From: Rhyacophila brunnea
Lineage: Eukaryota; Arthropoda; Insecta; Trichoptera; Rhyacophilidae
DNA: 64,000 nt
NCBI GenBank assembly: GCA_022495005.1
Contig: JAGYXB010000812.1
Location: forward strand, 62,001-126,000
Direction of reading: 5' to 3'
Below, piece after piece: positions 54,346 to 64,000 of this stretch; position 1 is the stretch's first letter, and the number at the start of each line of letters is the position of its first letter. Both the position numbers and the translations under genes were made by a program. The notes beneath the pieces are model-generated. The model worked only from the letters and a program-made list of their open reading frames with translations. It had not been told where the DNA came from and searched no databases.

Positions 54346-54599
54346 AAATTCAATCTATATTGGTTTTTATTTCTGGCTGATATCGGCCGCCAAATAGGTA
54401 TATTATGCTATGTTCACCGCACCGCGGCTGTTAAAAGGTTGAAGAACACTGAGCTAGGTGGCAGAAAAATGCTCGTGTGTATAGATGTAGTATGCTAGTG
54501 TATAAAAACTAGTATTTCATACGATAGTGTCATAATTATCAACATTGTTTCACAAAAACAAAAATCGAAAAAGCATTTCGTGTTTTAAAACTAAAAAAT
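54346..54599. other. Unassigned
   Basis: Nothing recognised. Confidence 0.35.
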
Positions 54600-54750
54600 A
54601 ACGAAAATACATAACTTCAAAACATCTCATGCATATACACACTAAAAGAATATATTCTGTAGAAAAAATACGACACCCGACGGGACTTGAACTTGAATCA
54701 GCTGGATTCACGCCAGTATGCTTTTTCAATTAAGCTACGGACATCTTAGC
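54600..54750 (-). mobile_element. SINE-B copy, diverged
   Basis: The body ATAACTTCAAAACATCTCAT and tRNA-like head (CGGACTTGAACTTGAATC on the plus strand) are degenerate. Confidence 0.5.
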
Positions 54751-54764
54751 TAATACAAGATTAC

Positions 54765-55045
54765 AATAGCCCACGAAAAAACTTTTCGCCAATGTCAGTG
54801 AGTTTACACAGAAAGCCAGCAGCAAACAAATTTTGAAAATACCCGATGTACTGGATTATTTGTTAGGTTAGGTTAGGTTTTCACTCTTGAATTCATGAAT
54901 TTTGCCAAAATCAGCTATTAAAAATTGAATTAATCTACATAATATATTGAATCTAATAAAATTGGAAACTGAATAGTATATAGTCATCTCTTTCCGATAA
55001 GAAAGCTCACGGCGAACTGTTCACGGTGAAATATTTTACGTACAA
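54765..55045. mobile_element. Family R MITE, half copy
   Basis: GCCAGCAGCAAACAAATTTT, core TTAGGTTAGGTTAGG (54862-54876), then TGGAAACTGAATAGTATATA and GGCGAACTGTTCACGGTGAA. The left arm is missing. Confidence 0.65.
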
Positions 55046-55415
55046 TGTACCGTATCCGGAAATTTTGTACGTAAACAGTTCACCGCAGGACACTTATTCG
55101 TGCGCCGCAGTACGTGAAACATGAGTTCGTGTAACATTTAATCAAATGACGAGTTCTTCGTTTAACATTTCACCGTGGAGTATATTTGTACGTATTCTAC
55201 AACATGTGGAGATGTCTTTACTAGGTTATGTTAGTTTAGGTTAGGTTTAATCTAATTGGAACAATACTATTTGCAAACTATCGCCGCATTTTGTAAGATA
55301 CGTACAAATGTATTCCACGGTGAAATGTTCAACGAAGAACTCGTCATTTGATAAAATGTTATACGATCTCGAACGAAGTGTCCCGCGATGAACTGCATAC
55401 GTACAACTTACATGT
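55046..55415. mobile_element. Family R MITE
   Basis: TCCGGAAATTTTGTACGTAA to CTGCATACGTACAACTTACA. It matches 9104-9474 reversed, with a core TTAGGTTATGTTAGTTTAGG (55222-55241). Confidence 0.75.
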
Positions 55416-55800
55416 TACCTCAATGTAGATATTGTAACCGTGGCAAACATCTCCACTCACTCAGATCTGGTTCCGCAGAATACCATTTTTTTTTTTGGGA
55501 AATACTGTTTTTGAGCATCGCACTGCCCTTTGCCTTAGCGATAGGTAGGGGGGCCATGTAACTAATACACACGCAATTAGCACGATTTCGTTTCGTAATG
55601 TGATGCAAACGCCCGGCATGAAGCACGCTCGAAGAAAACAATCTCGAAATAATTTGAACACCAATTATTAGACATTTAAAAATGGACATATTACTTTTTT
55701 AACATCGCTGTAACAACGCCGTTACAAGGCATAATGCAGTTTTTTACAACTCTATAAATACGTACCAAAGAAACATTAGGTCAGTACTTCTCAAACCTTT
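55416..55800. other. Unassigned
   Basis: No gene recognised. Confidence 0.4.
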
Positions 55801-55809
55801 ATTGATTAC

Positions 55810-56706
55810 GGTAACCGGACAAAACAGAACATGACAAAATAGAAAATGACAAACAGAACAGCCAGGGGAAAAATGAAACATTAATTTTTGTGGAATCTAT
55901 TTAGGTTAGGTCATTATTTCGTTGTAACTAGTCACCCAATCATTTTGAACATATTATTTATTGATTAAGATGAGATATCCTAAGCTTGCCGGCAAAGTCC
56001 CGTTTATTTGAGGCTTTCAAGCGATTAGGAATGCAGAAATTAGGTATATAATTTGATTTATTATGGCGTATTGAAAATCTGTGCCATTAAAAATCGATCA
56101 ACATAATAGAGATAGGACAATTTCAATATTAAATTTACATTTTTCCTGAAAAGTCATAGTTATATTTGTCGTTGTTCTGTTTTGTCCATTAATATACTAC
56201 TAGATGAGGAGTTCCCATACAAGTGTCATTTTAAAAATGTACCACAAAAGAAGATATTACGAATAAAGACCGTTAACATGGATTCCCGAATTTCACCCGT
56301 ATTGCCCTGGCTGTAAAACTAAATTTTCGTTCCTGGAATAGTGACCCTAAGGGTGTCTGCAACCCAAAGCTTGCAAGCTACCAAAAATTCATGTCTGAGC
56401 GGACAGAGCAAGTCGTCATGCACTGACTATTAGTTAGAGTAAGATGCAAGCTAGATCGGGCTTACTCATAATTATTGCCAGGTCGTTTTAGAGACAAATA
56501 TTAAGTGAGCTTATATCGAGTTAAGTCCGCTGATATTAAAACAGTGAGTTTTAACACTGGCCGAGTCGCTGAAAATCGGGCGTCATTTCAAGAAGCATAA
56601 TATGATTCATCCAGTAGTATATCAATGGTTTTGTCACTGTTCTGTTTTGTCACTGTTCTGTTTTGTCACTATTCTGTTTTGTAATGTTCTGTTTTGTCAT
56701 GGATCC
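55810..56706. mobile_element. Family Y element with internal insertion
   Basis: GGTAACCGGACAAAACAGAA to TTTTGTCATGGATCC; ATTGATTAC is duplicated exactly (55801-55809, 56707-56715). The right TIR is amplified: TCTGTTTTGTCACTGT-type units repeat about five times (56630-56695). An insert occupies about 56188-56632. Confidence 0.9.
56188..56632. mobile_element. TIR element nested in family Y
   Basis: CCATTAATATACTACTAGAT at the left, ATCCAGTAGTATATCAATGG at the right: about 20-bp TIR with two changes. The interior is unrelated to anything else in the window. Confidence 0.7.
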
Positions 56707-56715
56707 ATTGATTAC

Positions 56716-57044
56716 GTTGTGTTTTCGGCAACGGAAATCCTTACCAAGTAAGTAAGGTAAAATTTTCCGGACACGGTATAAAAGTCCAATCGACATCTAT
56801 ATTTGAGTGACAGTGCATTGTTTCGTACGTTTTGACGTTAACGTTACGAAATTTGGCGCGGGTCATTATTATGCCTCCATAATGATTTGATTGTAGTGTC
56901 AATAACCACTCTGTTTGCTTTTTCGACTATTACCCACAACGTGTGAATGAAAAGTCGCATATGACAATTATATGCATTAGAAATTGCAATAAATCCGTCA
57001 GACATGTTGGGAAAGCCTTATATGATACTATAATATACTACAAA
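56716..57044. other. Unassigned
   Basis: Nothing recognised. Confidence 0.4.
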
Positions 57045-57285
57045 TAATTACAAGATAAAAAGAACTTTTTATATACAACGTTTTTAAATTTTCTGTTGAA
57101 TTATTATGCTCAACATGCTGAAATATGTACTTGATATGAAGTAAATAAAAAAAACAAACAAACAAATATAGAATACTGAAATGTCATTTTGATTTCCATA
57201 GTAACTCACGTATATATTAATAATTTAGTGACTAGGACCACCCCCTTAGCAACCAATAGTAGTCTTTTACTTTTTACGGATAATA
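57045..57285 (+). mobile_element. Family X fragment cutting the gypsy element
   Basis: TTACAAGATAAAAAGAAC to GTCTTTTACTTTTTACGGA, then abrupt change to gypsy pol. Half of X is present. Confidence 0.75.
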
Positions 57286-57289
57286 ATAA

Positions 57290-58217
57290 CGAATAATCCA
57301 AAGGGTGTTGTGATGGCAGTCTTCGGAATGTCCTCTTCAGCCACTGGGATTTGGTTGTATGCTCTCACCAGGTCGATCGTGGAGAAAACTTTCCTATCAC
57401 GCAATGTTTGTGTGAAGTCTTGGATATGACGCACGGGGTACCTGTCAGGTACGGTTCGAGCGTTTAATCCGCGGTAATCACCACATGGCCTCCATTGATC
57501 TTCAGATTTGGGCACCAGGTGAAGGGGTGACGCCCAAGAACTTTCAGATGGTCGTGCTATTCCAAGTCTGGTCATGGTTTCGAATTCCTTTTTGGCGATG
57601 CGAAGTTTGTCGGGAGCTAGGCGTCTAGGACGTTGAGCTACAGAAGGTCCTTCGGTGGTTCGTATGTGATGTCTCGTGTTGTGGATGACTTCTCTACCAG
57701 CTCCATCTGGGCGCGTGAGATCCGGAAACTGCTGCAGTAATCCATGATAAAGGGATTTACCTGCGACAGTGTTGACAGTTGCTATCTCAGTGCTGCTGTG
57801 GCGTCCAGAGGTTGTAAGTTGAGTCGTCTGATCCAACAGTCTGCGATTCTTGACATCGACTAATAATCCGAAATGGATTAGGAAGTCAACACCAATAATG
57901 GGCTTGGTGACATCTGCAATCACGAATTTCCAGGTGAATTCTCTTCGTAACCCCAAATTCAGCGTCAGTGAGATACTGCCATACGTAGCAATGACAGATC
58001 CGTTTGCTGCTGAAAGTTCGTACTGTGATTTTGGTCGGCGCCCCTGTACTTTCGTGCGTGGGAAAACGCAAAGGTCCGCTCCGGTGTCGATAAGGAATTG
58101 TATTTTCGTGGCGTGGTCGGTGACGAAGAGGCGGCTGAAAGTAGGGCTGTAATCGCTGGCCGCGCTTAGCGACTGCCCGTGGCGTTTCCCTTGTTGAAGG
58201 TGCATGGTGTGACGCAC
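57290..58217 (-). pseudogene. Ty3/gypsy pol: protease and N-terminal RT, truncated
   Basis: About 309 residues on the minus strand. Residues 44-48 are the aspartic protease active site DTGAD (context [13 protein letters not shown]), with [16 protein letters not shown] as the second conserved segment. The RT domain starts near residue 190 with motifs [37 protein letters not shown] and [15 protein letters not shown], then ITTPFGLF. It stops before the YxDD catalytic box because a family X fragment adjoins at 57285. RNase H, integrase and the 3' LTR are not in the window. It overlaps gag by about 50 nt in the -1 frame, which suggests expression by frameshifting when the element was alive. Confidence 0.9.
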
Positions 58218-59038
58218 TTCTCCGCATCTTGGCCGAATCTACGATGATACCAACACATGCCAGGTTTGCTGTGGCTTTGGTCTCGCGGCCGGGAATGGTT
58301 CCTCCTTTGGCTGGCTGATCGTGACTGGTGACGTGGCCTTGATGGTCGGTTTCCTCTTGCGAGCTCTTTGGAGAGCTCCTCGCGAAGAGTTGAGATTTCC
58401 TCCCGCAAGGTGATCACCAGCTTGCTGATGCCGCACAGGTCTTCCATCGTGGTTTCAGCAATGGATGCCTTTGATGTGGAATCTGCCATGGCGTCAGCTA
58501 GGTCTGCAACCTTGTTGAGATCCGCGTCCTTCTGTGTCGCCAGTACCAATTGCATGGTATGTGGTAAGCGACCCATCCAAAGCGTGCGTAGGATGTCATC
58601 AGTAACGGCTGCTCCTGCGAGAGAACGTAGGTGGCGCAAGAACTGTGATGGTTTGCGATCACCAACTTCCTCGTGCTCCAGTAGTCGTCTGGTCTTCTGC
58701 TCCTGGGTAGAGCTCAGCCTTCTCGTCAGCTCCGTCCTGAGGTGCTCGTAGGCTCCTTCACGAGGTGGGTTAAGGATGATGTCTCGAACCTCTGAAGCGT
58801 AACGAGATTCCAAAGCTCCCAGGATGTATCCAAATTTGGTCGCGTCAGTCGTGACGCCAGCTGCTTCGAAGCTTCGCTCCACCATGCAGAACCACATTTC
58901 CGGGTCTTCTGGACAGAATGGTGGGATCCTCACTGCCACGCGGCTGATCTGAGGTGTGGTCTGCTGGGCTGGTGCTGGTGTTGTCGTTTCTTCTCCGGCA
59001 TTGCTGCCATACCCGCTGGAGAACTGTCCATTGGGCAT
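58166..59038 (-). CDS. Ty3/gypsy Gag, CsRn1-like
   Basis: An intact frame. The start at 59038 ([11 protein letters not shown]) is chosen because the upstream codons to 59116 look like untranslated leader. It gives about 290 residues. The capsid-like part includes [39 protein letters not shown] and [21 protein letters not shown] short coiled coil ([17 protein letters not shown]) and a basic Arg/Ser stretch follow. The C-terminus has [18 protein letters not shown], i.e. C-x2-H-x9-C-x3-C, the CHCC-type zinc finger described for the CsRn1 lineage rather than the usual CCHC knuckle. Gag is open although pol is truncated, so the insertion is fairly young. Confidence 0.88.
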   Translation of the reverse strand: MPNGQFSSGYGSNAGEETTTPAPAQQTTPQISRVAVRIPPFCPEDPEMWFCMVERSFEAAGVTTDATKFGYILGALESRYASEVRDIILNPPREGAYEHLRTELTRRLSSTQEQKTRRLLEHEEVGDRKPSQFLRHLRSLAGAAVTDDILRTLWMGRLPHTMQLVLATQKDADLNKVADLADAMADSTSKASIAETTMEDLCGISKLVITLREEISTLREELSKELARGNRPSRPRHQSRSASQRRNHSRPRDQSHSKPGMCWYHRRFGQDAEKCVTPCTFNKGNATGSR

Positions 59039-59216
59039 CTTGACAAGGCAAGTGAATTTAAGAAAATTAACGCGGGAAAACGGATGTTGAAAACTGCGCG
59101 GGAAAACGAGCTCCAACGAAAAAATAATTCTCTCACAAACACAGTAAAATAGTAGTTAATAAAAAAATTAAACGAAGTCTGTAAAATGAAAATGAATGAA
59201 TTGAATTTTACTTTAC

Positions 59217-59225
59217 GGGTCACCA
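59217..59225 (-). promoter_or_regulatory. Primer-binding site, tRNA-Trp-like
   Basis: TGGTGACCC on the minus strand, one base after the LTR end CCCTTGCAACA. Known CsRn1-type elements use tRNA-Trp, whose 3' end would pair with TGGTGACCCC; nine bases agree here. The assignment to Trp is inference. Confidence 0.65.
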
Positions 59226-59226
59226 C

Positions 59227-60754
59227 TGTTGCAAGGGTGACGTAAGGTCGGTTGATTTCGGAAGTCACATCAATAGATTGTGAGGGTAGGTGATGACAGT
59301 CAGAGAAGCGGATGCGTATGACCAGGCTTATTATCCTTTAACACAATACAGATTCAATTTCGCAGCTTGAATATCACGTTACGACGAGGCTTAGATGTGT
59401 TATTTTTTAAAGCGAAAGGCGTAAAGAAGAAGACGAAGCGAATTTAAGGTAATGAGCCAGCGATTACGTCATTTATATTGAGGCAGACGAAGGAAATAAA
59501 AGATTCCAGAAGTGCAGTATTCTATTTACGGGATAGATCTGGATGTCTGCGAATTGTGGTACAACGGCTATCAGTTCATCGGATTATCGACACAATGATG
59601 AATGCATTGCCGACTATTCGTGCGACGCCGCCGGCGGAAGGTGCACAGTTCAATATTCTAAAGCATGATTAAGCGTAAATATTGAATTATTGAATGTTGT
59701 ATTCTTTTAGAAGTTTAACTGCTATCGACATTGATAAAATTGTACCTGCGGATCAATTTCATGTCTTCAGCGAAGGGCACGCAAATCGCGATGAAAGGTA
59801 AAGTCGATTTCAACAGGATGCCGTGTTCGTATCCTGACGTTCAGCCATACTCTGGTGATGTTGTATTCTGTCCATAGCAGGTAGCTGGAAACTGCGGCAA
59901 TGATGACGATAATCAAGGCAAGCGTTGCCGCAGTTTCCAGCTACCTGCTATGGACAAATTGCAAAAAGCACATCACCAAGAGAGTCATCAAGGACATGAG
60001 AGCAGACGTCCCGGGATGCAGACCACCGCAGCATCCACCGAGACAGATCTGATTGGACCTTCAAGCGACCACCTCTACCTACTTTCATCGCGATTTGCGT
60101 GCCGCATTTCGCTGGAAGGGGGGTATGAGGGTGGAAGTAGTCCGCAGACAGTGCAATGTGTAGATAGCAGTTAAAACCTAAAAATTACAACATTTTAATA
60201 ATTCAATATTTTAATAATCAGCAAAACACTGCCGTGAGAACGGACATATGATCACCTTCCGCCGGCTGAAGAAATGCTTACGTGCCGGGTGTCAGTTGTC
60301 CATCACAGGAATGAACGAGTAAACAGTGCATTCCTGTCATTGTGTCGTGTGAAATCCATTGTTGGACTGATAACGTTTGTACCTTAATCAAATTTCGCAG
60401 ACAAAATCCCAGGAATCTATCCGCAATGTGGGAACAAAACAATAAATTTACCCACGCTGTGGATAGCATTTCCTTTGTCTACTTTCAATATAAAACAGAC
60501 GTGGCAATCCAACAAGAACTCAGTACCTTAAATTCGCTCGTCTTAATAACACGCCGCTCGCTTCAACGTTAAAATAACTTTTATCACAAACACTATCGTC
60601 GTAATCTAATTTATAAACTTTGTATTATTCAAGCTGTAAATTGAATCTGTAATTTGTGTTAAGGGATAATAAATTTGGGGAATTACTTTTATACGCATCA
60701 AAACCTTCTGATTTTATTCATCACCTACCCCTCATCACACGATCCCTTGCAACA
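59227..60754 (-). mobile_element. Gypsy 5' LTR region, a giant palindrome
   Basis: Bounded by TGTTGCAAGGG at 59227 and CCCTTGCAACA at 60754, next to the primer-binding site. The whole 1528 bp reads as two inverted arms centred near 59912. The arms share, in mirrored order, GGTAGGTGATGA, TTTAACACAATACAGATTCA (right arm with ACACAAATTACAGATTC), GTCTGCGAA, ACACAATG, GCCGGCGGAAG and CACGCAAATCGCGATGAAA. They close in a perfect 31-bp hairpin. No coding capacity. Confidence 0.85.
59870..59955. repeat. Perfect 31-bp inverted repeat at LTR centre
   Basis: 59870-59900 and 59925-59955 are exact reverse complements with a 24-nt loop. Core GCAGGTAGCTGGAAACTGCG. Confidence 0.95.
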
Positions 60755-60764
60755 CAGTTGTACG

Positions 60765-61190
60765 GTTGAGTACAATTCTTGCAGTCGATTTTAACTAACT
60801 TCCCGACTAGCTAGACATTTGAAACTTTTAGAACATGTCAGAACACGATGCCAATGCATACTTTTAATACTTTTAGCCATCTTTAAGCAGAATTGAATTC
60901 ATTTTCAGTTAATTCTGTTTTGTATGGAAAGTTATTTCAGAAAACTCCGTAAAAAGTAAAAGACTATTATTGGTTGCTAAGGGGGTGCTCCTACCAAATA
61001 AATTATTAATATATACGTGCGTTACTATGGAAATCAAAATGACATTTCAGCATTCTATATTTGTTTGTTTGTTTGTTTTTATTTACTTCATATCAAGTAC
61101 AAGTTTGAGCATATTGAGCATAATAATTCAACAGAAAATTTAACAACGTTGTAATATAAAAAGTTCTTTTTATCTTGTAATTATTTTTAA
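60765..61190 (-). mobile_element. Family X transposon, copy 7
   Basis: GTACAATTCTTGCAGTCGAT to TTTTTATCTTGTAATTA. Retains TTGGTTGCTAAGGGGG and ACGTGCGTTACTATGG. The outer AACGTTTTTATTAGC end is missing, replaced by the LTR edge. It lies 0.25 kb upstream of the host gene. Confidence 0.7.
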
Positions 61191-61439
61191 ATTTATTCAG
61201 AATTTTAGAAAATAAGAAAAATACGACGAAATTTATCACTGCATCCGGACATTTTTACCCGAATAAAATTCTTTCGTATTAAACATAATAGTTTGTTAAA
61301 TAATAAAAAAAATATAAAAATAAACAATTGTGCTAAAATTTATCAATACACTTGATACTTATACAGTAGACAGCGGAAGCAAATATCTGCACAGTGTTGA
61401 AAAGTTAAGTAACAAATGTTACAAAAAACTCGATACAAA
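61191..61439 (+). other. Probable 5' leader and promoter region of host gene
   Basis: Free of recognised repeats. No TATA box can be pinned with confidence. CAGT-type initiator words occur near 61361 and 61393, which fits insect promoters but also chance. Confidence 0.35.
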
Positions 61440-63210
61440 ATGGGCCCAGCGCACGCGACAATATTGCTATGTATCAGTGTTACTCTGTGTCGCCTTTCGG
61501 ACGCGAAAGAATTCGAGGACACCAGACCGAAGCTGCGAGATGACTTCATCAGCGAGAGATTCCACGACGGCATCAAAGCCATCGTAGCTGACCCAGCTGT
61601 CAGAACGGCAGCGACCGAAGCACTTCTTAAGAGACATCCAGTGATCAATGAAGATGTTAGTAATGTTAGAAGATTAAAAGAAGGAGAAGATTCTTTCGAT
61701 GACGTCGATGGATACGGAAGCGACAGTGAAGATATGATGAAAGACACAGAAGAAATTAAACAAAAAGAAGAATTTGTAGATGATATACACAGAAGAAAAA
61801 CGGGTGAAGCAAATGCTAAAGTGTTTAATAGGAGTGTTGAAAAAATTACAATGGAAGATAGAAGTAAATCTGAAGATGTTATTAAAATCGTTCCAAAAGA
61901 TGGTAAATTCTTCGCTGTTGACGATTCGCAACCCAGCGACGGAGAAAACGGAAGAAACTCTAAAATTAAAGGCGCCGGCGCGCCTTTCTTTATTGCTGAC
62001 GATGGAAAATCGATTAAACTGCCAAAGAGTGACGTAATTTATAATACAGAGACCGGAGATATTGTTATACGAAACAGAAACAGTGACCGGTCGACGATTG
62101 AAGACGTCTTGGAGACCAAGTCTTCGAATGTACGCCCTGAGAGTGCAAGACCGCACGATTCGTCAAAGGTTGTTTCTGCCTCGGACGATGATACTAAACC
62201 CAAAACTCCTTTGGTTTATACAGTGCCAATAATTGAAAATGTTAAGTCACATCCGAGCGGTGAAGAAAGGGCAAACGTGGATTCTGACGTTACAAGGGTT
62301 TCAAGTTTCCATAAGAAAACAGACGTAAACAATGTGATGACAGGAAAAATCAATGTAATTTCAGATGAAGGTAAAACTGATTTGGAGTACACTACTTTGA
62401 AAGACGATGGTGAAATTATTGAAGCGAATATGAGGACCAGCGAAGAACTAACGATAAATCCGTTCGATATTGGAAAGATAATTTCGAATGAAAAGGCAAG
62501 GAACGGTAAGAAGTCAATGGATAGAAGTGAGGAAGAAGAAATAGCACCCGCAAAAGAAGCAGTAGAAAAAGCAGATTCAGTGGAAAATAAAGATACAATC
62601 AAAACAAGTACAGAGACAACTCAAATCAATGAAGACGAACCAGTTTACAAGTTTCCTATAACAACTGAAAAACCAAAAACGGTTAAAGAAACTCAACGAT
62701 TTGAAGATGGTTTTAATGACAGTTATAAGCCAGAAGACGCTGGAAAAAGAATAGTATCCAACCCTTCTTTACGAGGAGGAAACTCAGATGAAAGCTCACT
62801 GTCGACGGCGTCAATGTCAGAGACTGACAACAGAGAACAAGGGCTGATGAAGAAGAATACGATCGACAAAAACCACGAAGAAGACTACGAGCAAAGACCT
62901 GAGAACTTCATAGCGATGCCAGCCAAAACGGATAGCGTCTTGGACAAGAATGCGGTGAAGCAGAATTCTTCTCCGGTCAGGGACATCTTTATTCCTGTAA
63001 AGAAGGAAGTGAAAATTCTGAACAGAGAAGAGGCGCTGGTGGCCGTGAGGGGCTATCTCGAGGACGCTTATTTGAGGCCGCCGATCGCCGTCGTCGTAGA
63101 CTCGGAAGTCAGCAATCTGCAGAGCGTGGGGAAGACTTGGGAGGAAATGGAGAGACGCGGCGGGGACTTGAATGTTGGAGACATTGTGCTGTTGGCGTAC
63201 GACCAAGATG
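61440..63210 (+). CDS. First coding exon of a secreted/ER acidic disordered protein, unrecognised
   Basis: An open frame of 590 codons plus one base. I chose the ATG at 61440 (CAAAATGG, A at -3 and G at +4) over the in-frame ATG at 61416, which has C at -3. The N-terminus MGPAHATILLCISVTLCRLS, then DAKEF, is a typical signal peptide with cleavage near residue 22. A short helical, conserved-looking stretch follows (ERFHDGIKAIVADPAVRTAA, TEALLKRHP). Residues of about 70-510 are very acidic, Lys/Glu/Asp/Ser-rich and without predicted fold or cysteines. Residues 515-590 look folded: LNREEALVAVRGYLEDAYLR, PPIAVVVDSEVSNLQS and LNVGDIVLLAYDQD. The exon ends at a strong donor, ATG|GTAAGT, phase 1. 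The protein probably continues with further domains past the window edge. I do not recognise the family. No transposon motif is present. Confidence 0.85.
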
Positions 63211-63279
63211 GTAAGTAACTCCCGATTTCTTGTCTTTTAAAAACGTCGGTCCAAATATAAATATACACACTATGCACAC

Positions 63280-63475
63280 CAGTGGCGAAGGGTGGAGGCA
63301 GACTGCGGAGATTCGACATAAATAGTGCACACAAAATTTTGTCAGTCATACTTATTTGTTTTTATTGAAATAAGAATACAATTTGAAGATGGTGATGGTT
63401 AGTTTTTAAAGTTTAATTAAATCCTTATCAAAAATATGTTGGATCTTAACAGTCTATCTCTACCCTTCGCCACTG
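63280..63475. mobile_element. Short hAT-M MITE in intron
   Basis: CAGTGGCGAAGGGTGGAGGC to CTACCCTTCGCCACTG, 196 bp, with the middle deleted relative to 0.5-kb copies. The flanks do not match, so the duplication has been lost. Confidence 0.85.
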
Positions 63476-63479
63476 GTCT

Positions 63480-63990
63480 GCATAGTGCCTGAAGATGCCT
63501 AAAGGAGAAACCAGATTCGCAAAAAGTAACTCTAATGAAATGGTATAAAATATAAAACAATTGGAATTTACATTAAAATTCCATCGAATGGACCCCCATT
63601 CGATAGTATCAATTTTATAAATAATAACCATATTAGGTGTCAGTGTGCATTTGCCATTAGTGAGTCTGTATAGTGCCTGAAGATGCCAAAAAGAGAAACC
63701 ACGGTGATGTGCCACATGACATACCTAGTACAAAACTTAAATAGACAAGACAATTAAAAATCCTTAAAGTAGTCTATAGTATTTATTTTAGAAATAATAA
63801 CTATGTTTTGTGCCAGTGTGCATTTGCCATTGGTGAGTCGATACAGTGTACAGTGCCTGAAGATGCCAACATGAGGTAAAACCTGATGAGCAAAAAATGA
63901 CTGAATGAAATTGTACAAAAGTTTGTCATTCTCTAAGTGTGTATTTCCATTAGTATGTCCTCTCAACAGGCAGTCATCGCCACTATAATA
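63480..63990 (+). repeat. Tandem repeat, about 180-188-bp units
   Basis: GTGCCTGAAGATGCC occurs at 63485, 63673 and 63853. The unit also shares CAGTGTGCATTTGCCATT (63642, 63813) and AATAATAAC words. Three units, the last partial and diverged. Confidence 0.8.
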
Positions 63991-64000
63991 AATAGGGTAA

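Larger units (their letters stand above)
63211..64000 (+). other. Intron 1 of host gene (partial)
   Basis: Begins GTAAGT at 63211 and has no acceptor clearly used before the window ends. It holds a hAT-M MITE and a tandem repeat, listed separately. Confidence 0.7.

Noticed and set aside
57850..58152. Plus-strand frame over the gypsy pol
   Set aside because: Shadow of the minus-strand protease coding; no motif.
58368..58751. Plus-strand 127-codon frame over gag
   Set aside because: Antisense shadow of Gag with low-complexity serine runs.
61674..62156. Minus-strand open frame opposite the host exon
   Set aside because: It is a shadow of the plus-strand coding exon, produced by its acidic/lysine codon pattern.

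Overview
This window is eukaryotic, AT-rich, gene-poor and dominated by repeats. The evidence points to an insect: TTAGG runs, many GT-AG-type intron signals around two isolated coding exons, tRNA-derived SINEs, RTE-like LINE tails, mariner, hAT and TTAA-specific transposons, and a CsRn1-like Ty3/gypsy element. A moth or butterfly is plausible, but the sequence does not prove the order.

Only two stretches look like host coding sequence. On the minus strand near the left edge, 1240-1908 is a phase-1/phase-1 internal exon of a low-complexity, acidic, Pro/Ser-rich protein. On the plus strand near the right edge, 61440-63210 is the first coding exon of a secreted or ER-targeted, very acidic, mostly disordered protein. 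It has a signal peptide and a good donor site at 63211. I do not recognise either product.

The roughly 59 kb between them is a nested graveyard of transposons. Recurrent families are named here for reference. R (long inverted repeats, CCTAA/TTAGG core). X (ends in TTACAAGATAAAAAG and ACGTTGTAA). Y (TIR GGTAACCGGACAAAACAG, 9-bp target duplication). S and T (TTAA-flanked MITEs). hAT-M (TIR CAGTGGCGAAGGGTGGAGG, about 8-bp duplication, the most abundant). hAT-Z (TIR TAGGGAATCCAATCCCG, CCCGGGAT-rich, 8-bp duplication). V and U (uncharacterised). W (TIR ATATGAAGCGCC). SINE-A and SINE-B (tRNA-derived). Coding relics include two mariner transposases (about 15.7-14.0 kb and 38.3-37.1 kb), a hAT dimerisation domain (11.3-11.6 kb), several LINE reverse-transcriptase C-termini, and a Ty3/gypsy gag-protease-RT truncated inside RT (59.04-57.29 kb).

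Many insertions can be proved from the window alone, because target duplications are visible or an unoccupied paralogous site exists elsewhere. This gives a relative age order: hAT-Z inside a LINE, hAT-M inside mariner, a piggyBac-like element inside hAT-M, an LTR-like repeat inside a 10-bp-duplication element, and S inside S together with hAT-M. The most unusual structures are the 1.53-kb gypsy LTR region, which is one giant imperfect palindrome; a 1.39-kb fully palindromic S element; telomere-type TTAGG cores that recur inside MITEs; and two insertions flanked by about 70-78-bp direct repeats.
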